From Nannochloropsis salina CCMP1776 (Eukaryota > Sar > Eustigmatophyceae > Eustigmatales > Monodopsidaceae), in NCBI GenBank assembly GCA_004565275.1, contig SDOX01000021.1, positions 1,040,230-1,104,229 of the forward strand: a stretch of DNA of 64,000 bases. Direction: 5' to 3'. Positions within the stretch are counted from its first letter, which is position 1; the number at the start of each line of letters is the position of its first letter. The notes beneath the pieces were generated by a model. That model ran no database searches. It saw nothing but the letters and a program-made list of their open reading frames with translations, and was not told the DNA's origin. This document shows, one piece after another, positions 47,898 through 58,171 of the stretch. Made by a program: the position numbers and the translations under genes.

Positions 47898-49940
47898 ATG
47901 AGCGAGAATCTCCCCCGTACTAATATTCCTGATGGACTAGATGCTGGATCGAGGATTGCGCACGTCCCACCTTCCGACGAGTTGCCGCAGAAAATGCGGA
48001 CGAAGCCTCCCCTTGAGTTCACGTTCGAGGTAGGGGGTTATAATTCGTGCAGTTTCTTTCAAAAAGCTACCAAGCTGGTATCGGCACTGACATTGTTATA
48101 TCCAGATGGCTACATACGATGCCAGGAGCAAACTTTTCCAACCCGAGACGCCTACAGGGCTTGGTTGTCTGAGCGCAAGATGGCGCCTCAATTTAATGCG
48201 GACCCGCGAGCGCAAGCGCATACTTCTAGCCCGTTTGTCGTACTGAATGGCACATTTTTAGGGGGTTGCGATGATACGATTGCCTTCTGTCGGCATAATT
48301 TCGTGGTTGACAAAAGCGTCGGCGGGGTCAGCAGGGCAGAGGATACCGAGAGGGAGGTTTTGCACGCTCCCGACGGCTTCGACAAGCAACATACATACGA
48401 TTATGACTTGATTGTGATCGGTGGAGGTAGCGGAGGTTGTGCTTGTGCCGAGGAGGCATCCCTTTTAGGCGCTCGAGTTTTACTTTTGGATTGTAAAAAC
48501 CCCTCTCCCCGAGGTGCTGCATGGGGACTAGGGGGTACAAGCGTAAATGCGAGTTGCATTCCGCGCCATCTATTCCACATAGGAAGCGCTCTGGGCGAAA
48601 CGATTATAGTGGATTTGCCAGCGTTTGGTTGGGAGTTTGGGGTGGAATCGGGAGCAACGAGGCAGGACGAGAGAGCAACGCAGGCAGAGGACGAGAGACA
48701 GCAGATGCACCACCACTCTTGGTCCATTCTGCGGGATAATGTACAAGCATACACCCGCCGCCTCAATTTTGAACTCCGTCTCAAGCTTCGTGATGCGCGT
48801 GTGACGTACTTTAACAAGCTTGGTCGATTTTGGGACGCGCATACCTTGGACGTTCAAGGTGATCACGGGGGCACAGGGCGACTGACTGGAGCCCGCTTCG
48901 TGATTGCAGTGGGCGATCGGCCCCAGCCTCTAGACTGCCCCGGGGGGGAACTGGCAATCACAACGGACGACCTGTTCTCCTTAGAGAGGGCACCCGGCGA
49001 GACGTGTGTGGTGGGTGCCGGCCACATCGCTGTGGAGTGCGCGGATCTTCTTCGAGGCATGGGCCATACGGTGACGCTGGCGGTACGCTCCACCATTCTC
49101 CAGGACGAGGAGTACGACAGAGAGTGCGTTGAGAAGTTGGAAGAGCACCTGACAAAGGCCCGGCGCTTGCGCCTGTTGCAAGGTGTTGTGCCCTTGTCGT
49201 TGGCTCTGGAGGAGGCGGGCGGTCGTAAAAAGGTGCGCGTCACTTTTTCGAACGGGAAAGCATGCGTGTTTGACACCGTCATCGCAGCCCTGGGCCGAAT
49301 TGTCGACCTGGACCCCTTGAATACAGACGGAATAGGATTGGCAGTGGACCCAGAGAATGGAAGATTACGATGTCAAGGCGAGCAAACGACCCGGGCCCAT
49401 ATATACGCGATTGGCAGTGTGCGCACCGGGAGCCCGGAGCAGGCGACTTGTACAGCTCAAGCAGGAAAATTGCTCGCCCGAAAAATGTTCGGAAGCTCTC
49501 AAGTAGGGGTGAATGATGCTGTCATACCGCGAAGGATCCTGACATTGTGGGAGTACGCCTGTGTCGGTCTGAGCGAGGCACAGGCGAGGGCGGTAGTGGA
49601 GGGGAAGGACTTAAAAGTGTACCGAGCCTCTTTCACACCCTTGGAGTGGGTCATCGTCTCGGAAAGAACGAGGCCAGAAGGAACCAGATACGGGTTTCTC
49701 AAGGTGGTGGTGCGGAGATCGGATGACTGCGTGCTCGGCTTGCACTATCTGGGCCCACACGCAGGAGAGGTGATAGAGGGATTTGCAGTGGCCATGAATG
49801 GGCAATTGTCTGCGGGAAATGGGGCTGGAAAGAGCCTCACCTACGCACAGCTTGTGAGCACGGCGGGTATACATCCATCTTCTGCGCTTTCGGTAATTCA
49901 AAGCTCGCGGCTTACAACCCTTAGCCCCGGTCAAGCTTAG
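47898..49940 (+). CDS. Thioredoxin-glutathione-reductase-like flavoprotein with lost catalytic residues
   Basis: Single-exon frame of 680 aa. N-terminal glutaredoxin-like domain (about 38-140) with a single active-site-like Cys (YNSCSFFQKA) and GGCDDTIAFCR. It continues as a TrxR/TGR-type disulfide reductase: FAD motif YDLIVIGGGSGGCACAEEA, GAAWGLGGT, NAD(P) motif VVGAGHIAVECADLL, LHYLGPHAGEVIEGFAVAM. The redox pair, CVNVGC in TrxR, reads SVNASC here (Ser215, Cys220). The C-terminal HPxxxE reads HPSSAL (His659, Leu664). The FAD-site IGD reads AIGSV. There is no C-terminal Gly-Cys-Sec-Gly tail; it ends SPGQA. So the fold is kept over full length while catalytic positions differ. Normal thioredoxin or glutathione reduction is unlikely; a regulatory, binding or altered redox role is inferred. 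Not an obvious pseudogene, since the frame is intact over 2 kb. Confidence 0.88.
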   Translation: MSENLPRTNIPDGLDAGSRIAHVPPSDELPQKMRTKPPLEFTFEVGGYNSCSFFQKATKLVSALTLLYPDGYIRCQEQTFPTRDAYRAWLSERKMAPQFNADPRAQAHTSSPFVVLNGTFLGGCDDTIAFCRHNFVVDKSVGGVSRAEDTEREVLHAPDGFDKQHTYDYDLIVIGGGSGGCACAEEASLLGARVLLLDCKNPSPRGAAWGLGGTSVNASCIPRHLFHIGSALGETIIVDLPAFGWEFGVESGATRQDERATQAEDERQQMHHHSWSILRDNVQAYTRRLNFELRLKLRDARVTYFNKLGRFWDAHTLDVQGDHGGTGRLTGARFVIAVGDRPQPLDCPGGELAITTDDLFSLERAPGETCVVGAGHIAVECADLLRGMGHTVTLAVRSTILQDEEYDRECVEKLEEHLTKARRLRLLQGVVPLSLALEEAGGRKKVRVTFSNGKACVFDTVIAALGRIVDLDPLNTDGIGLAVDPENGRLRCQGEQTTRAHIYAIGSVRTGSPEQATCTAQAGKLLARKMFGSSQVGVNDAVIPRRILTLWEYACVGLSEAQARAVVEGKDLKVYRASFTPLEWVIVSERTRPEGTRYGFLKVVVRRSDDCVLGLHYLGPHAGEVIEGFAVAMNGQLSAGNGAGKSLTYAQLVSTAGIHPSSALSVIQSSRLTTLSPGQA

Positions 49941-50164
49941 TCCGCAGTGGATCAGAACAACAAGGTGAGGTTTGTACGATAAAATCATCTTAGAGTCTAT
50001 TTTTCTCGTCAATGTCATACAAGTTTTAGTCGTTATTCGTGCTTATTGGCAAAGTTGCTGATTCTTTCTTTGCATGCTCTTTTGTACTTCGTAAATTAAC
50101 TAACGCCCACACCATCAGACCTAACTTGTCATTTTCACGCACTCTTGAAAATTCATCCCGTCTC

Positions 50165-50578
50165 TTACCGTGTTTTCCGCGGAGAACTTCGGGCACGTCG
50201 TCCGCCGGCGGCTAACAAAAACCCGACCACAACCATCATAATCGCGTGTAACCCCGTGGCAGCCTCATCAAGCGTGCCTTCCAAGTAGTACCCATAGGAT
50301 GCATCCACTACGATGACAGAGTGGTAGAAGAGGAAGGCCGACAAAATGATGCGTTTCGTTTTAGCGTCGAGTTTCATGATGGCGGCATATGCGACAATAG
50401 CCTGGACGATAATGCTGAAGGCGAACCACCGAAGAAGGGATCGTTCACTATTGTTGTAAGAGGCACGCCTAGCAATGTACGGAAAGACATAGTGCGGCTG
50501 CAACAAGAGGATCAAGCCGACGATACCCTCAAAGCCGCCATGAATTATAAGAGCAAGGTCCAGGTCCAATGCCACCAT
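50165..50578 (-). CDS. Small four-helix membrane protein, unknown function
   Basis: 137-aa frame from ATG 50578 (MVALDLDLALIIHGGFEG). About four hydrophobic helices: residues roughly 8-30, 50-68, 78-98 and 110-127, and an Arg/Lys-rich C-terminal tail that would face the cytosol. A polypyrimidine-rich acceptor-like site (ending near 50596) just upstream of the ATG suggests a 5'-UTR intron. No family named; similar small multi-helix proteins of unknown function are common in algae. Confidence 0.65.
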   Translation of the reverse strand: MVALDLDLALIIHGGFEGIVGLILLLQPHYVFPYIARRASYNNSERSLLRWFAFSIIVQAIVAYAAIMKLDAKTKRIILSAFLFYHSVIVVDASYGYYLEGTLDEAATGLHAIMMVVVGFLLAAGGRRARSSPRKTR

Positions 50579-51534
50579 CCCTCAACCCTTTGCAAGATTA
50601 GGAGGAAGAAGAAAGCAGTGAGTTTGACATAACCTTGACACGAGGGAAACAAAACGAGCAAAAGCTTCTGCAGACAGCGATCTCGATCGCCCCCGAGGCG
50701 ACGGGACGGTCCCGATTGGACGGCTCGGAACGGTCCCAGTAGGACGGCTCGGCACGAGCGGGGTGGACGGCTCGGCACGGTCGACGGCTCCTTCGACGAA
50801 GGCCATCGAATGTTCTGGATATCTGACATGTTCCGTGGGCACCACAATTGTTCTATTTTCGACGTCAGTCTCTAAGTGGTGGTGGCATTTTCTCACTGTC
50901 TACGCTTGTACTGGTGCGTACATTTGGTATATCATCTGAGAACTTAAATTACTCAATCTGTATGCATTGGGGAAGGATTTCAACACTACGTGCATCACTT
51001 TTTTTGCTCGAACAAAGCGCAGGAAGCAACGAAGGCTGCTTCTTTCTTTTTCCTCTTGCGATATTTCTTGCAAGGAGTCATAAGGACAGCGTCTTGCTTG
51101 CGAGAGCAACGTTGTAGGTAACATCTACTCTCTCGCATTCTACTGTTTATTGACGCGCGGTCAGTTCTGTAGGTTTCTGGGTGCAGACAAGGATTTTCTC
51201 ATGCCGTTGTGCGAGTGTGTGGGTGGGGCAGGGTGCACTGTTTTTGACACCAAATAAAAGCAACCTTTGACACGAGGAGGCCAGGAATATTTTCCCGTGT
51301 CGATGAAGAAATGTCTGCCTAGGCCGTCGTCGTAATGTTGGAGGTAGTCTCTGGATGTGAAATGATTGGCGGGTGAAATACGAAAACATCTTCGCCCCTA
51401 TGGAAGGGAAAGGGTGGGGAGCAAATGAACTCTCGTCCTATTCCCATGCTCGGCCTTCATAGAGATGCTTAATCTGTTTCTTCTCTCGCAACAGCCTACA
51501 CAGATTTTTTCGGAGTAAGCTAAGAGAAGCAATC
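50579..51534. other. Divergent intergenic region upstream of HSP90
   Basis: About 950 bp between the small membrane-protein gene and HSP90. Holds a degenerate GC-rich tandem repeat (50703-50790) and AT-rich sequence near 50930-51120. HSP90 promoter elements such as heat-shock elements probably lie in the last 300 bp, but I could not identify a clear nGAAn array. Confidence 0.4.
50703..50790 (+). repeat. Degenerate about 24-bp tandem repeat, GGACGGCTCGG core
   Basis: The core GGACGGCTCGG occurs at 50718, 50742 and 50765 (spacing 24 and 23 bp), with a weaker GACGGCTC at 50783 and a related GGGACGGTCCC at 50703. GC-rich, noncoding. Confidence 0.7.
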
Positions 51535-53894
51535 ATGTCTGGCGATGCCGAAACATTTGCCTTCTCGGCGGATATCAATCAATTGCTATCCCTGATTATT
51601 AACACCTTCTACTCCAACAAGGAAATTTTTCTTCGCGAACTCATCAGGTAGGTGAAAATGCTCGTGCTCTGAATGCGCAGGTTCTTTTTGGATACTGCGG
51701 TCTAGCCCTGCACCTCTGATGATTTTCTGTCTGTCTGGGTCCTTTCCACCGTCATGTGAGGGGCACTGCTGGTTTCTGTCCAGTGAAGCTAGCATGACCG
51801 GCGACAGGGTTGCCCTTTCTTTGAATTTGGATCAGTGAGCTCACATACCCTTCGCATTATGACAGCAATTCTTCGGATGCCTTGGACAAGATTCGTTACA
51901 TGTCTCTGACGGACAAGTCCGTGCTGGACTCGGAGCCTGAATTAGAGATCCGCCTGATTCCCGACAAGGCGAATGGGACCCTGACCATTGAGGACACGGG
52001 GATCGGGATGACCAAAGCCGACCTGATCAACAATCTGGGGACCATCGCCAAGTCCGGCACGAAGGCCTTCATGGAGGCCCTGCAGGCAGGCGCCGACATC
52101 AGCATGATCGGGCAGTTCGGCGTGGGTTTCTACTCTTCGTATCTGGTTGCGGACAAGGTGGTGGTGACGAGCAAGAACAATGACGACGAGCAATACACCT
52201 GGGTGTCCGAGGCTGGAGGTTCCTTCACTGTCACCCCCGACACCTCTGGGAAGCCGTTGGGGAGGGGAACCCGCATTGTCCTGCACCTGAAGGAGGACAT
52301 GAAGGAATATCTGGAGGAACGCCGCATCAAGGACCTGGTCAAGAAACACAGCGAATTCATCGGTTTCCCCATCAAGTTGTACGTGGAGAAGACTACGGAG
52401 AAGGAGGTGACGGACGACGAGGCAGAGGAGGAGGAGGAGGAGAAGGAAGGGGAGGAGAAGCCCAAGGTGGAGGAGATGGATATGGAGGACGAGAAGGAGA
52501 AGAAGGAGAAAAAGACGAAGAAGATCAAGGAAGTGACGCACGAGTGGGTCCACTTGAACCAACAGAAGCCGATTTGGATGCGGAACCCGGAGGAGATCAC
52601 GCAGGAGGAGTACGCGGCCTTCTACAAGTCCTTGACCAATGACTGGGAGGAGCACGCGGCGGTGAAACACTTCTCGGTGGAAGGGCAGCTGGAGTTTAAG
52701 GCGGTCCTTTTCGTTCCCAAGCGTGCACCCTTCGACATGTTCGAGGGAGGGTCCAAGCGCAAGTGCAACAACATTAAGTTGTACGTCCGGCGGGTCTTCA
52801 TCATGGACAACTGCGAGGAATTGATGCCGGAATACCTCCAATTTGTCAAGGGCGTGGTCGACTCGGAGGACCTGCCTCTCAACATTTCGCGCGAGACGCT
52901 CCAGCAGAACAAGATTTTGAAGGTGATCCGCAAGAACCTGGTGAAGAAGTCGATCGAACTCTTCAACGAGCTGGCGGAAGACACTGAGAAGTACAAGAAA
53001 TTCTACGAAGCCTTCGCCAAGAACATCAAACTGGGCGTGCACGAGGACTCCACGAACAGGGCCAAGCTGGCCAAGCTTTTGCGGTACTACTCGACCAAGT
53101 CGGGGGAGGAAATGACAGGCTTTGACGACTATCTGGCGCGCATGCCTGAGAAGCAGCCGGGGATCTACTACGTGACAGGCGAGAGCAAGCGCGCGGTCGA
53201 GAACTCCCCTTTCCTAGAGAGGCTGAAGAAGAAGGGGTACGAGGTCCTGTTCATGATCGACCCCATCGACGAGTACGCGGTGCAGCAGCTCAAGGAGTAC
53301 GAGGGGAAGAAACTGATTTGCGTGACCAAGGAAGGGCTCAAGATCGACGAGGACGACGAGGAGGAGACCAAGGCCTTCGAGGAACTCAAGGCGAAGACGG
53401 AGGGTCTGTGCAAGCTCATGAAGGAGGTCCTGGACGAGAAGGTTGATAAGGTTGTGGTGTCGCCCCGCCTGGCGGACTCCCCCTGCGTCCTAGTCACTGG
53501 GGAGTACGGATGGTCGGCCAACATGGAGCGGATCATGAAGGCACAGGCCCTGCGTGACTCCTCCACCTCGGCGTACATGACGAGCAAGAAGACGATGGAG
53601 ATCAACCCTAAACATCCCATCGTCAAGGCCTTGCGCGAGAAGGCGGAGGCGAACCAAACAGACAAGACCCTCAAGGACTTGACCTGGCTGCTGTACGATA
53701 CGTCGCTCTTGACCTCGGGCTTCTCGTTGGACGACCCCAACACGTTCGCCTCCCGCATCCACCGGCTGATCAAGCTGGGCTTGTCCATCGACGAGGACGT
53801 GGAGGAGGAGGAGGGTGCGAGCGGCAAGGACGACGAGTTGCCCCCCCTGGAAGAGGGAGGTGAGGGAGAGAGCGCGATGGAGACGGTCGATTAA
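51535..53894 (+). CDS. HSP90: Cytosolic HSP90 chaperone
   Basis: ATP-dependent dimeric chaperone, 713 aa. Exons 51535-51647 and 51866-53894; splicing rebuilds the ATP-site helix [18 protein letters not shown] (Glu35, Asn39). Other signatures: [34 protein letters not shown], the middle-domain [12 protein letters not shown], and the charged linker (Glu/Lys-rich, about residues 210-260). The absence of a leader, the full linker and a C-terminal -VD peptide indicate the cytosolic form. The last residues are SAMETVD, so the usual MEEVD motif that binds TPR co-chaperones is altered at the fourth residue from the end (Glu to Thr). Codon use is strongly biased to G/C-ending codons (frequent AAG, GAG, CTG), as expected for a highly expressed gene. 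Confidence 0.98.
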
Positions 53895-54772
53895 GGACGT
53901 GATATGTGAGGAAGAGAAAATAGGAAGCCTGACTTGACGGCTGGGTGAGCGAAGACGGGCAGTCGGGGGGAAATATGTGTTACTTGTCAAATTCTGGAGT
54001 CTTAGAGATCTGAGGACCCTTTGAGAGAAATTGGGTTTTACAGATTAGACGAAAAAGGTTCGAGGTGAATAACTCGTTTTCATGTGGTTGTCGGGGAAAG
54101 GGCGAGAGCTGGGAACATGGAGAAACGAGGCAGGTGCCGCAGCACGTTTCATAACTAACGGCGTATCAGAACCAGTCACAGAATCTCGCAAAGAAAGTGC
54201 GTACGTTTATCTTTTTTCCTCGATTGTGCCCTGTCAAGACGGAGTATCCAGATGCCAAACGCATGAGCGCGACTCTCAGGAGAAGGAATAGCGGCCGAAA
54301 GGAAAGATAGTAGTATGTAGGATGTGTTATGAATTCTCCCCTCTGCTGCAAGAGCCCACGACCTGATGAGAAAAGAAACCTGAAGAACGAGGAAAACAAC
54401 TCATGCTACGTAGACGGTGCCGTCCGTTGCCCGGGGCACGTGGAAATGCTATTTTTTGATCTTGATTTTTCGGGTTAGATCAGTTTCGACACTGCCATGC
54501 GGCCACCCTGTCCCTGGGTAGGAGTGATGGGCAGAGAGAAAAGACAACTTCCACTGCCAGCTCACAGGAAAGAATTTGTAGACGCACAATAACCGTTGGG
54601 AGAGAAGCTCAACATCACAATCATGCGCTGCTCGCAGTACCTTCATACCTAGCGTGCTCTCACCCGCCCATCCCTTCATGGTCCCGCGCCGTTACATTCC
54701 CCTTCTCCCCCAGAGACGTATTATGTATCAATACGTATGGCTCCAGTTTGCCCCCCAAGATACGCCCGTGGC
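53895..54772. other. Convergent intergenic region
   Basis: About 880 bp between the 3' ends of HSP90 and the phosphatase gene. Contains no gene I can support; presumed 3' UTRs and spacer. Confidence 0.4.
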
Positions 54773-55828
54773 CTAAGGGAAAAAGTCGGCGATCGAAGAG
54801 ACGAAGAAGTCGGGATGGATCTTGTTGGCCGCTCCCAACAATTTCTCCTCAGAGGTGACCCCACTCAGCGTCAGGACCGTCTTCAATCCGTTGTCCTTCC
54901 CAAACAAAATGTCCGTGTCCAGTCGGTCACCAACCATGCAGATCTTGTCCTTGGGGATCTTATATTTATAGACGATGTAGTCGATCATCAACGGGCTCGG
55001 CTTCCCTACGAGGGTCGGCTCCTTTCCTGTGCATCCTTTGATGCATCCCACCATCGATCCTGCGCCCGCCCATTCCTGGGCGTCTGTCAAGTGCGTGACG
55101 GCGTCCATGTTCGTTGCGATGAATTCCGCGCCGTTTTCATTGATGGCCAATTGAGCGTACTGGATTTTATGGTAGTTAAAGTGACGATCAAAGCCCACGA
55201 CCACGGCACCCACATCGTGATCGATCTCCAGGGCATACCCCGGCGTCAATTCGATCGTTTTGCCTTTATCTGCCGGACCGCCAATGTGCGGAACACCGAT
55301 GAGGTCCAATTCTTCCCCGATCCCTACCTCTCCAATAACGTAGACTTTCTTGCCCGTCGCCTTAAAATTCTTCTGCTCCAGGTATGCAGCAGCCGCAAAA
55401 GAGGAGGAAAAAATCTCTTCGTCCTGCACATCCAGTCCAAGAGACGAAAATTTACTCTTGTAGCCTTTACGGCTTTTGGTTGAGTTGTTGGTGACAAAAA
55501 ACATCCGCTTCCCCATCGCTCGCAATTTCTCCAGCACAGATGGCACTTTGTCGATCAACGAGTCTCCTCGCCATATCACGCCATCACAATCGAATATAAA
55601 CACGTCGGTGTTCTTCAGCAGCTCCTCTTCCGGGGATGTGAGACGCTTGACCGATGCAGCTCCAGGCGTTGCCACCGTGGCCATCATAGATAAGCTTCCG
55701 CGCCGAGCAGCGGCAGCATTGGCCATAGCTATCGGGCTTGATGATGCACGTAGTAAACGAGGAACGGTGAAAGCAGAACAGGAACCGACACAAAAAGCAA
55801 GCATCCCCAAGCCGAACGTGTTACGCAT
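54773..55828 (-). CDS. PGP: Phosphoglycolate phosphatase, plastid-targeted (HAD family)
   Basis: 351-aa HAD phosphatase (p-nitrophenylphosphatase/PGP subfamily) that dephosphorylates 2-phosphoglycolate from the Rubisco oxygenase reaction, the first step of photorespiration. Motif I FIFDCDGVIWRGD carries the nucleophile Asp; motif II FFVTNNSTKSRKGY; motif III Lys in LVGKPSPLM; motif IV MVGDRLDTDILFG. The C-terminal cap region VGAVVVGFDRHFNYHK fits PGP. The N-terminus MRNTFGLGMLAFCVGSCSAF is a signal peptide with the SAF cleavage motif, followed by a Ser/Ala/Arg-rich transit region, which is the heterokont bipartite leader for plastids with four membranes. Single exon. Confidence 0.95.
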   Translation of the reverse strand: MRNTFGLGMLAFCVGSCSAFTVPRLLRASSSPIAMANAAAARRGSLSMMATVATPGAASVKRLTSPEEELLKNTDVFIFDCDGVIWRGDSLIDKVPSVLEKLRAMGKRMFFVTNNSTKSRKGYKSKFSSLGLDVQDEEIFSSSFAAAAYLEQKNFKATGKKVYVIGEVGIGEELDLIGVPHIGGPADKGKTIELTPGYALEIDHDVGAVVVGFDRHFNYHKIQYAQLAINENGAEFIATNMDAVTHLTDAQEWAGAGSMVGCIKGCTGKEPTLVGKPSPLMIDYIVYKYKIPKDKICMVGDRLDTDILFGKDNGLKTVLTLSGVTSEEKLLGAANKIHPDFFVSSIADFFP

Positions 55829-56209
55829 GATTTGATGCCTGGTAAATCCAAATGATGATCGGAAAAAGAAGGATTATTTTACGAGCTGTAATTCTCGCGA
55901 GAGGTGATCTCAGGACTCAAGCATTAGAACGTAAGAAAAGAGATGATGAAGCGCTTGGCATAATTTTTCTGCGCCCATGAGAAGGCGTACAACAGACTTC
56001 ATCACACAACAATACGAGTAGCGTACCACTGTCTGCACGGGGCCTAAAAAGACAAGGAGTCGGAAGAGGGCATGCATTTGTGTCGGTTCAAATCCGATGA
56101 CGTTGGCGTCGCTGAGGCCTCGCCGGCATATTCTCGATACGGAAATCGTCTCCTCACCGCCCCGGCGGAAAATGACCAATTACATCACCCGGACAGGGAC
56201 AGCGTGATC
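55829..56209. promoter_or_regulatory. Divergent promoter region (PGP / DGAT2)
   Basis: About 380 bp between start codons of two divergent genes. An upstream in-frame ATG at 56072 may make the right part coding. No binding site recognised. Confidence 0.4.
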
Positions 56210-57718
56210 ATGGTGCTTGATAGCAAAACAACTGATGGCGAGTCGACCGATCCAGCAAAAGCGACCGAGGAGAAGCGCGTCCCCGCCCCGCTGCGAGAGC
56301 GCAAAGGGAAGAAGCAGGAAGGGAAAGACTTGCGAACACCATCTAGCAACCTGAAACCTGCGCGTTCCCCCACGGAGGTCGATTGGAGTTCTTTTCCTGA
56401 GGGAAGCTACACGCGTTTTGGGCATGGTGGGGATTGGTGGACCTTCTTGAAAGGCACACTTGCCATTTTAACAGTGTGGGCAACCTGGTTAGGGGGGGGC
56501 ACTTCACCCGTATGGATGGCTTGGTTATACATGCATGGGTACCGAGTTGCATTCTGGATACTGTTGGGCCCTTTACTCTATCCGCTTTTCCTTCCTGTCC
56601 CAGCCTGGCCTGCATTTGTTCGTTTCGTGTTGGACATGGCCGGTTATTTTAAGGTACGGATACACCGTCGATTGAGGGGGGAGGACGAGAGAGAAAGTGA
56701 GGCGGAGTGCAGAAGAAAGTGTCCTTCCCAATAGGAGTTGCTCTGGAAAGCTGATCATCTTTGTCTTCCGTGAGCATGGGCGTCGAGATCGCGCAGATCG
56801 AGTCTGCGTGAATCACCGTTCTCTTTTGCCCTAACCGCTTTCCTCCTCCCTCATCTTCTCCTTCTTTCACTCGTCAGGGTGGGGCCGCCATGTACGTCGA
56901 GAATTCTTTCAAGGGCAGGAATGTCAACGGTCCAATTATGCTGGCCATGCATCCCCATGGGATCATGCCGCACTCCTTCCTTTTGAACGGCGCAGGCCGG
57001 ATTCATGCCCAAAAACCCGAATTTTACCTCCCCCCCCACTACCAAGACATGTCCCTGAAATCGACGGGGGTGGCGGAACCGCTCCTCTTTCGCATCCCTT
57101 TGATATCTGCCTTTCTGTACTTTTTTGGATGCGCGGAGCCGGCGTCGAAGGCGATGATGCACAACATCTTGGAGCGCCAGGTGCCTTTTGGCATTTTGGT
57201 AGGTAGACCCTCGGGCTCACTGGCGGGTGTGTTTGGGGACAATGGAAGAGGAAGCTCACCTTGTGTCTGATTTGGATCCCATGTGCTCACAGGTGGGAGG
57301 CTCGGAGGAGATTTTGCTGATGGAGTATCAACGGGAGAATGTCTACATTTTGGAGCGAAAAGGCTTCATTAAATACGCGTTACAGCACGGCTATACTATC
57401 GCCCTGGGGTATTTGTTCGGAGAGAGCAACCTGTACCACACCATCACCTGGGGCCGGAAGCTCCGGCTTGCCCTTTTCAAGCGCTTCAAGATCCCACTCT
57501 TCTTCGCCCGGGGACGCTGGTTTTTCCCCCTACTGCCCGAACGGGCCACCCCTCTTAACGCCGTGGTCGGAAACCCCATCGACCTGCCTCGGATCGCCGA
57601 CCCGACCCAGGAGGACATCGACAAATTTCACGCGATCTACATTGAGAAGCTCACGGACTTGTTTGAGCGGAATAAGGCTGCCTTTGGATACCCGGACCGG
57701 GAGCTGCATCTGTTTTAA
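56210..57718 (+). CDS. DGAT2: Type-2 acyl-CoA:diacylglycerol acyltransferase (DGAT2)
   Basis: ER acyltransferase making triacylglycerol from diacylglycerol and acyl-CoA. Exons 56210-56653, 56878-57198, 57293-57718 join in phase to 396 aa. Two adjacent hydrophobic segments (LAILTVWATWLGGG and VAFWILLGPLLYPLFLPVP) form the usual N-terminal hairpin. The catalytic HPHG is at about residue 173 (MLAMHPHGIMPHS). Then RIPLISAFLYFFGC, VGGSEEILLMEY (made by the exon 2/3 junction, family GGAxE), RKGFIKYALQHG, YLFGESNLYHT and PLNAVVGNPIDLPRI. An in-frame ATG at 56072 would add 46 hydrophilic residues without known features; 56210 fits the normal family length. Monoacylglycerol and wax-ester acyltransferases share the fold, so substrate is inferred. 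Confidence 0.93.
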
Positions 57719-58171
57719 AGGAGGGGGGGCGACACCTCCTTGGGGCGGCAGACGGGAAAAGACTAGGAAGGGGCAGTAGTCGGCAGGCATGCCGTGTCAG
57801 TGACCGTACACTTCCAGGGTAATAGTTGTTGTGTGGGTGGGTGGTCAAGGAACGGCGGAAGGAGGGGCCAGGTCTGGATGGGTTTGGAAGTGAAGGGGGT
57901 GTACAGTGTGGGAGAGGCAACGGCGATGAAATGCCTGATGGGCGGCAAACAAAACAGACAAAAAGTAACGATAGATAAGCAAGTGCGGATTTGTCACGCG
58001 GAGATGCTGGCGTCGCCTGATTCTCCGAGATCCTCTTTGCCACGAGGGGAAATTTCTCATCCTATCCAACATTACTTTGTTCTCTGTCCTTGCGGGCCGT
58101 GTCTCGGTGGAGGCATTGCTTTACTCCGCTTTTTTCTTCCTACATGTTACCTCTACGCGGCTATAGCCGCC
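57719..58171. other. Convergent intergenic region
   Basis: About 450 bp between DGAT2 and UNC-50 3' ends. A G-rich stretch immediately follows the DGAT2 stop. No gene seen. Confidence 0.4.

Noticed and set aside
51942-53042. Long open frame (about 366 codons) antisense to HSP90
   Set aside because: It is a by-product of the strong G/C-ending codon bias of HSP90; its Leu/Val/His-rich product has no family features.
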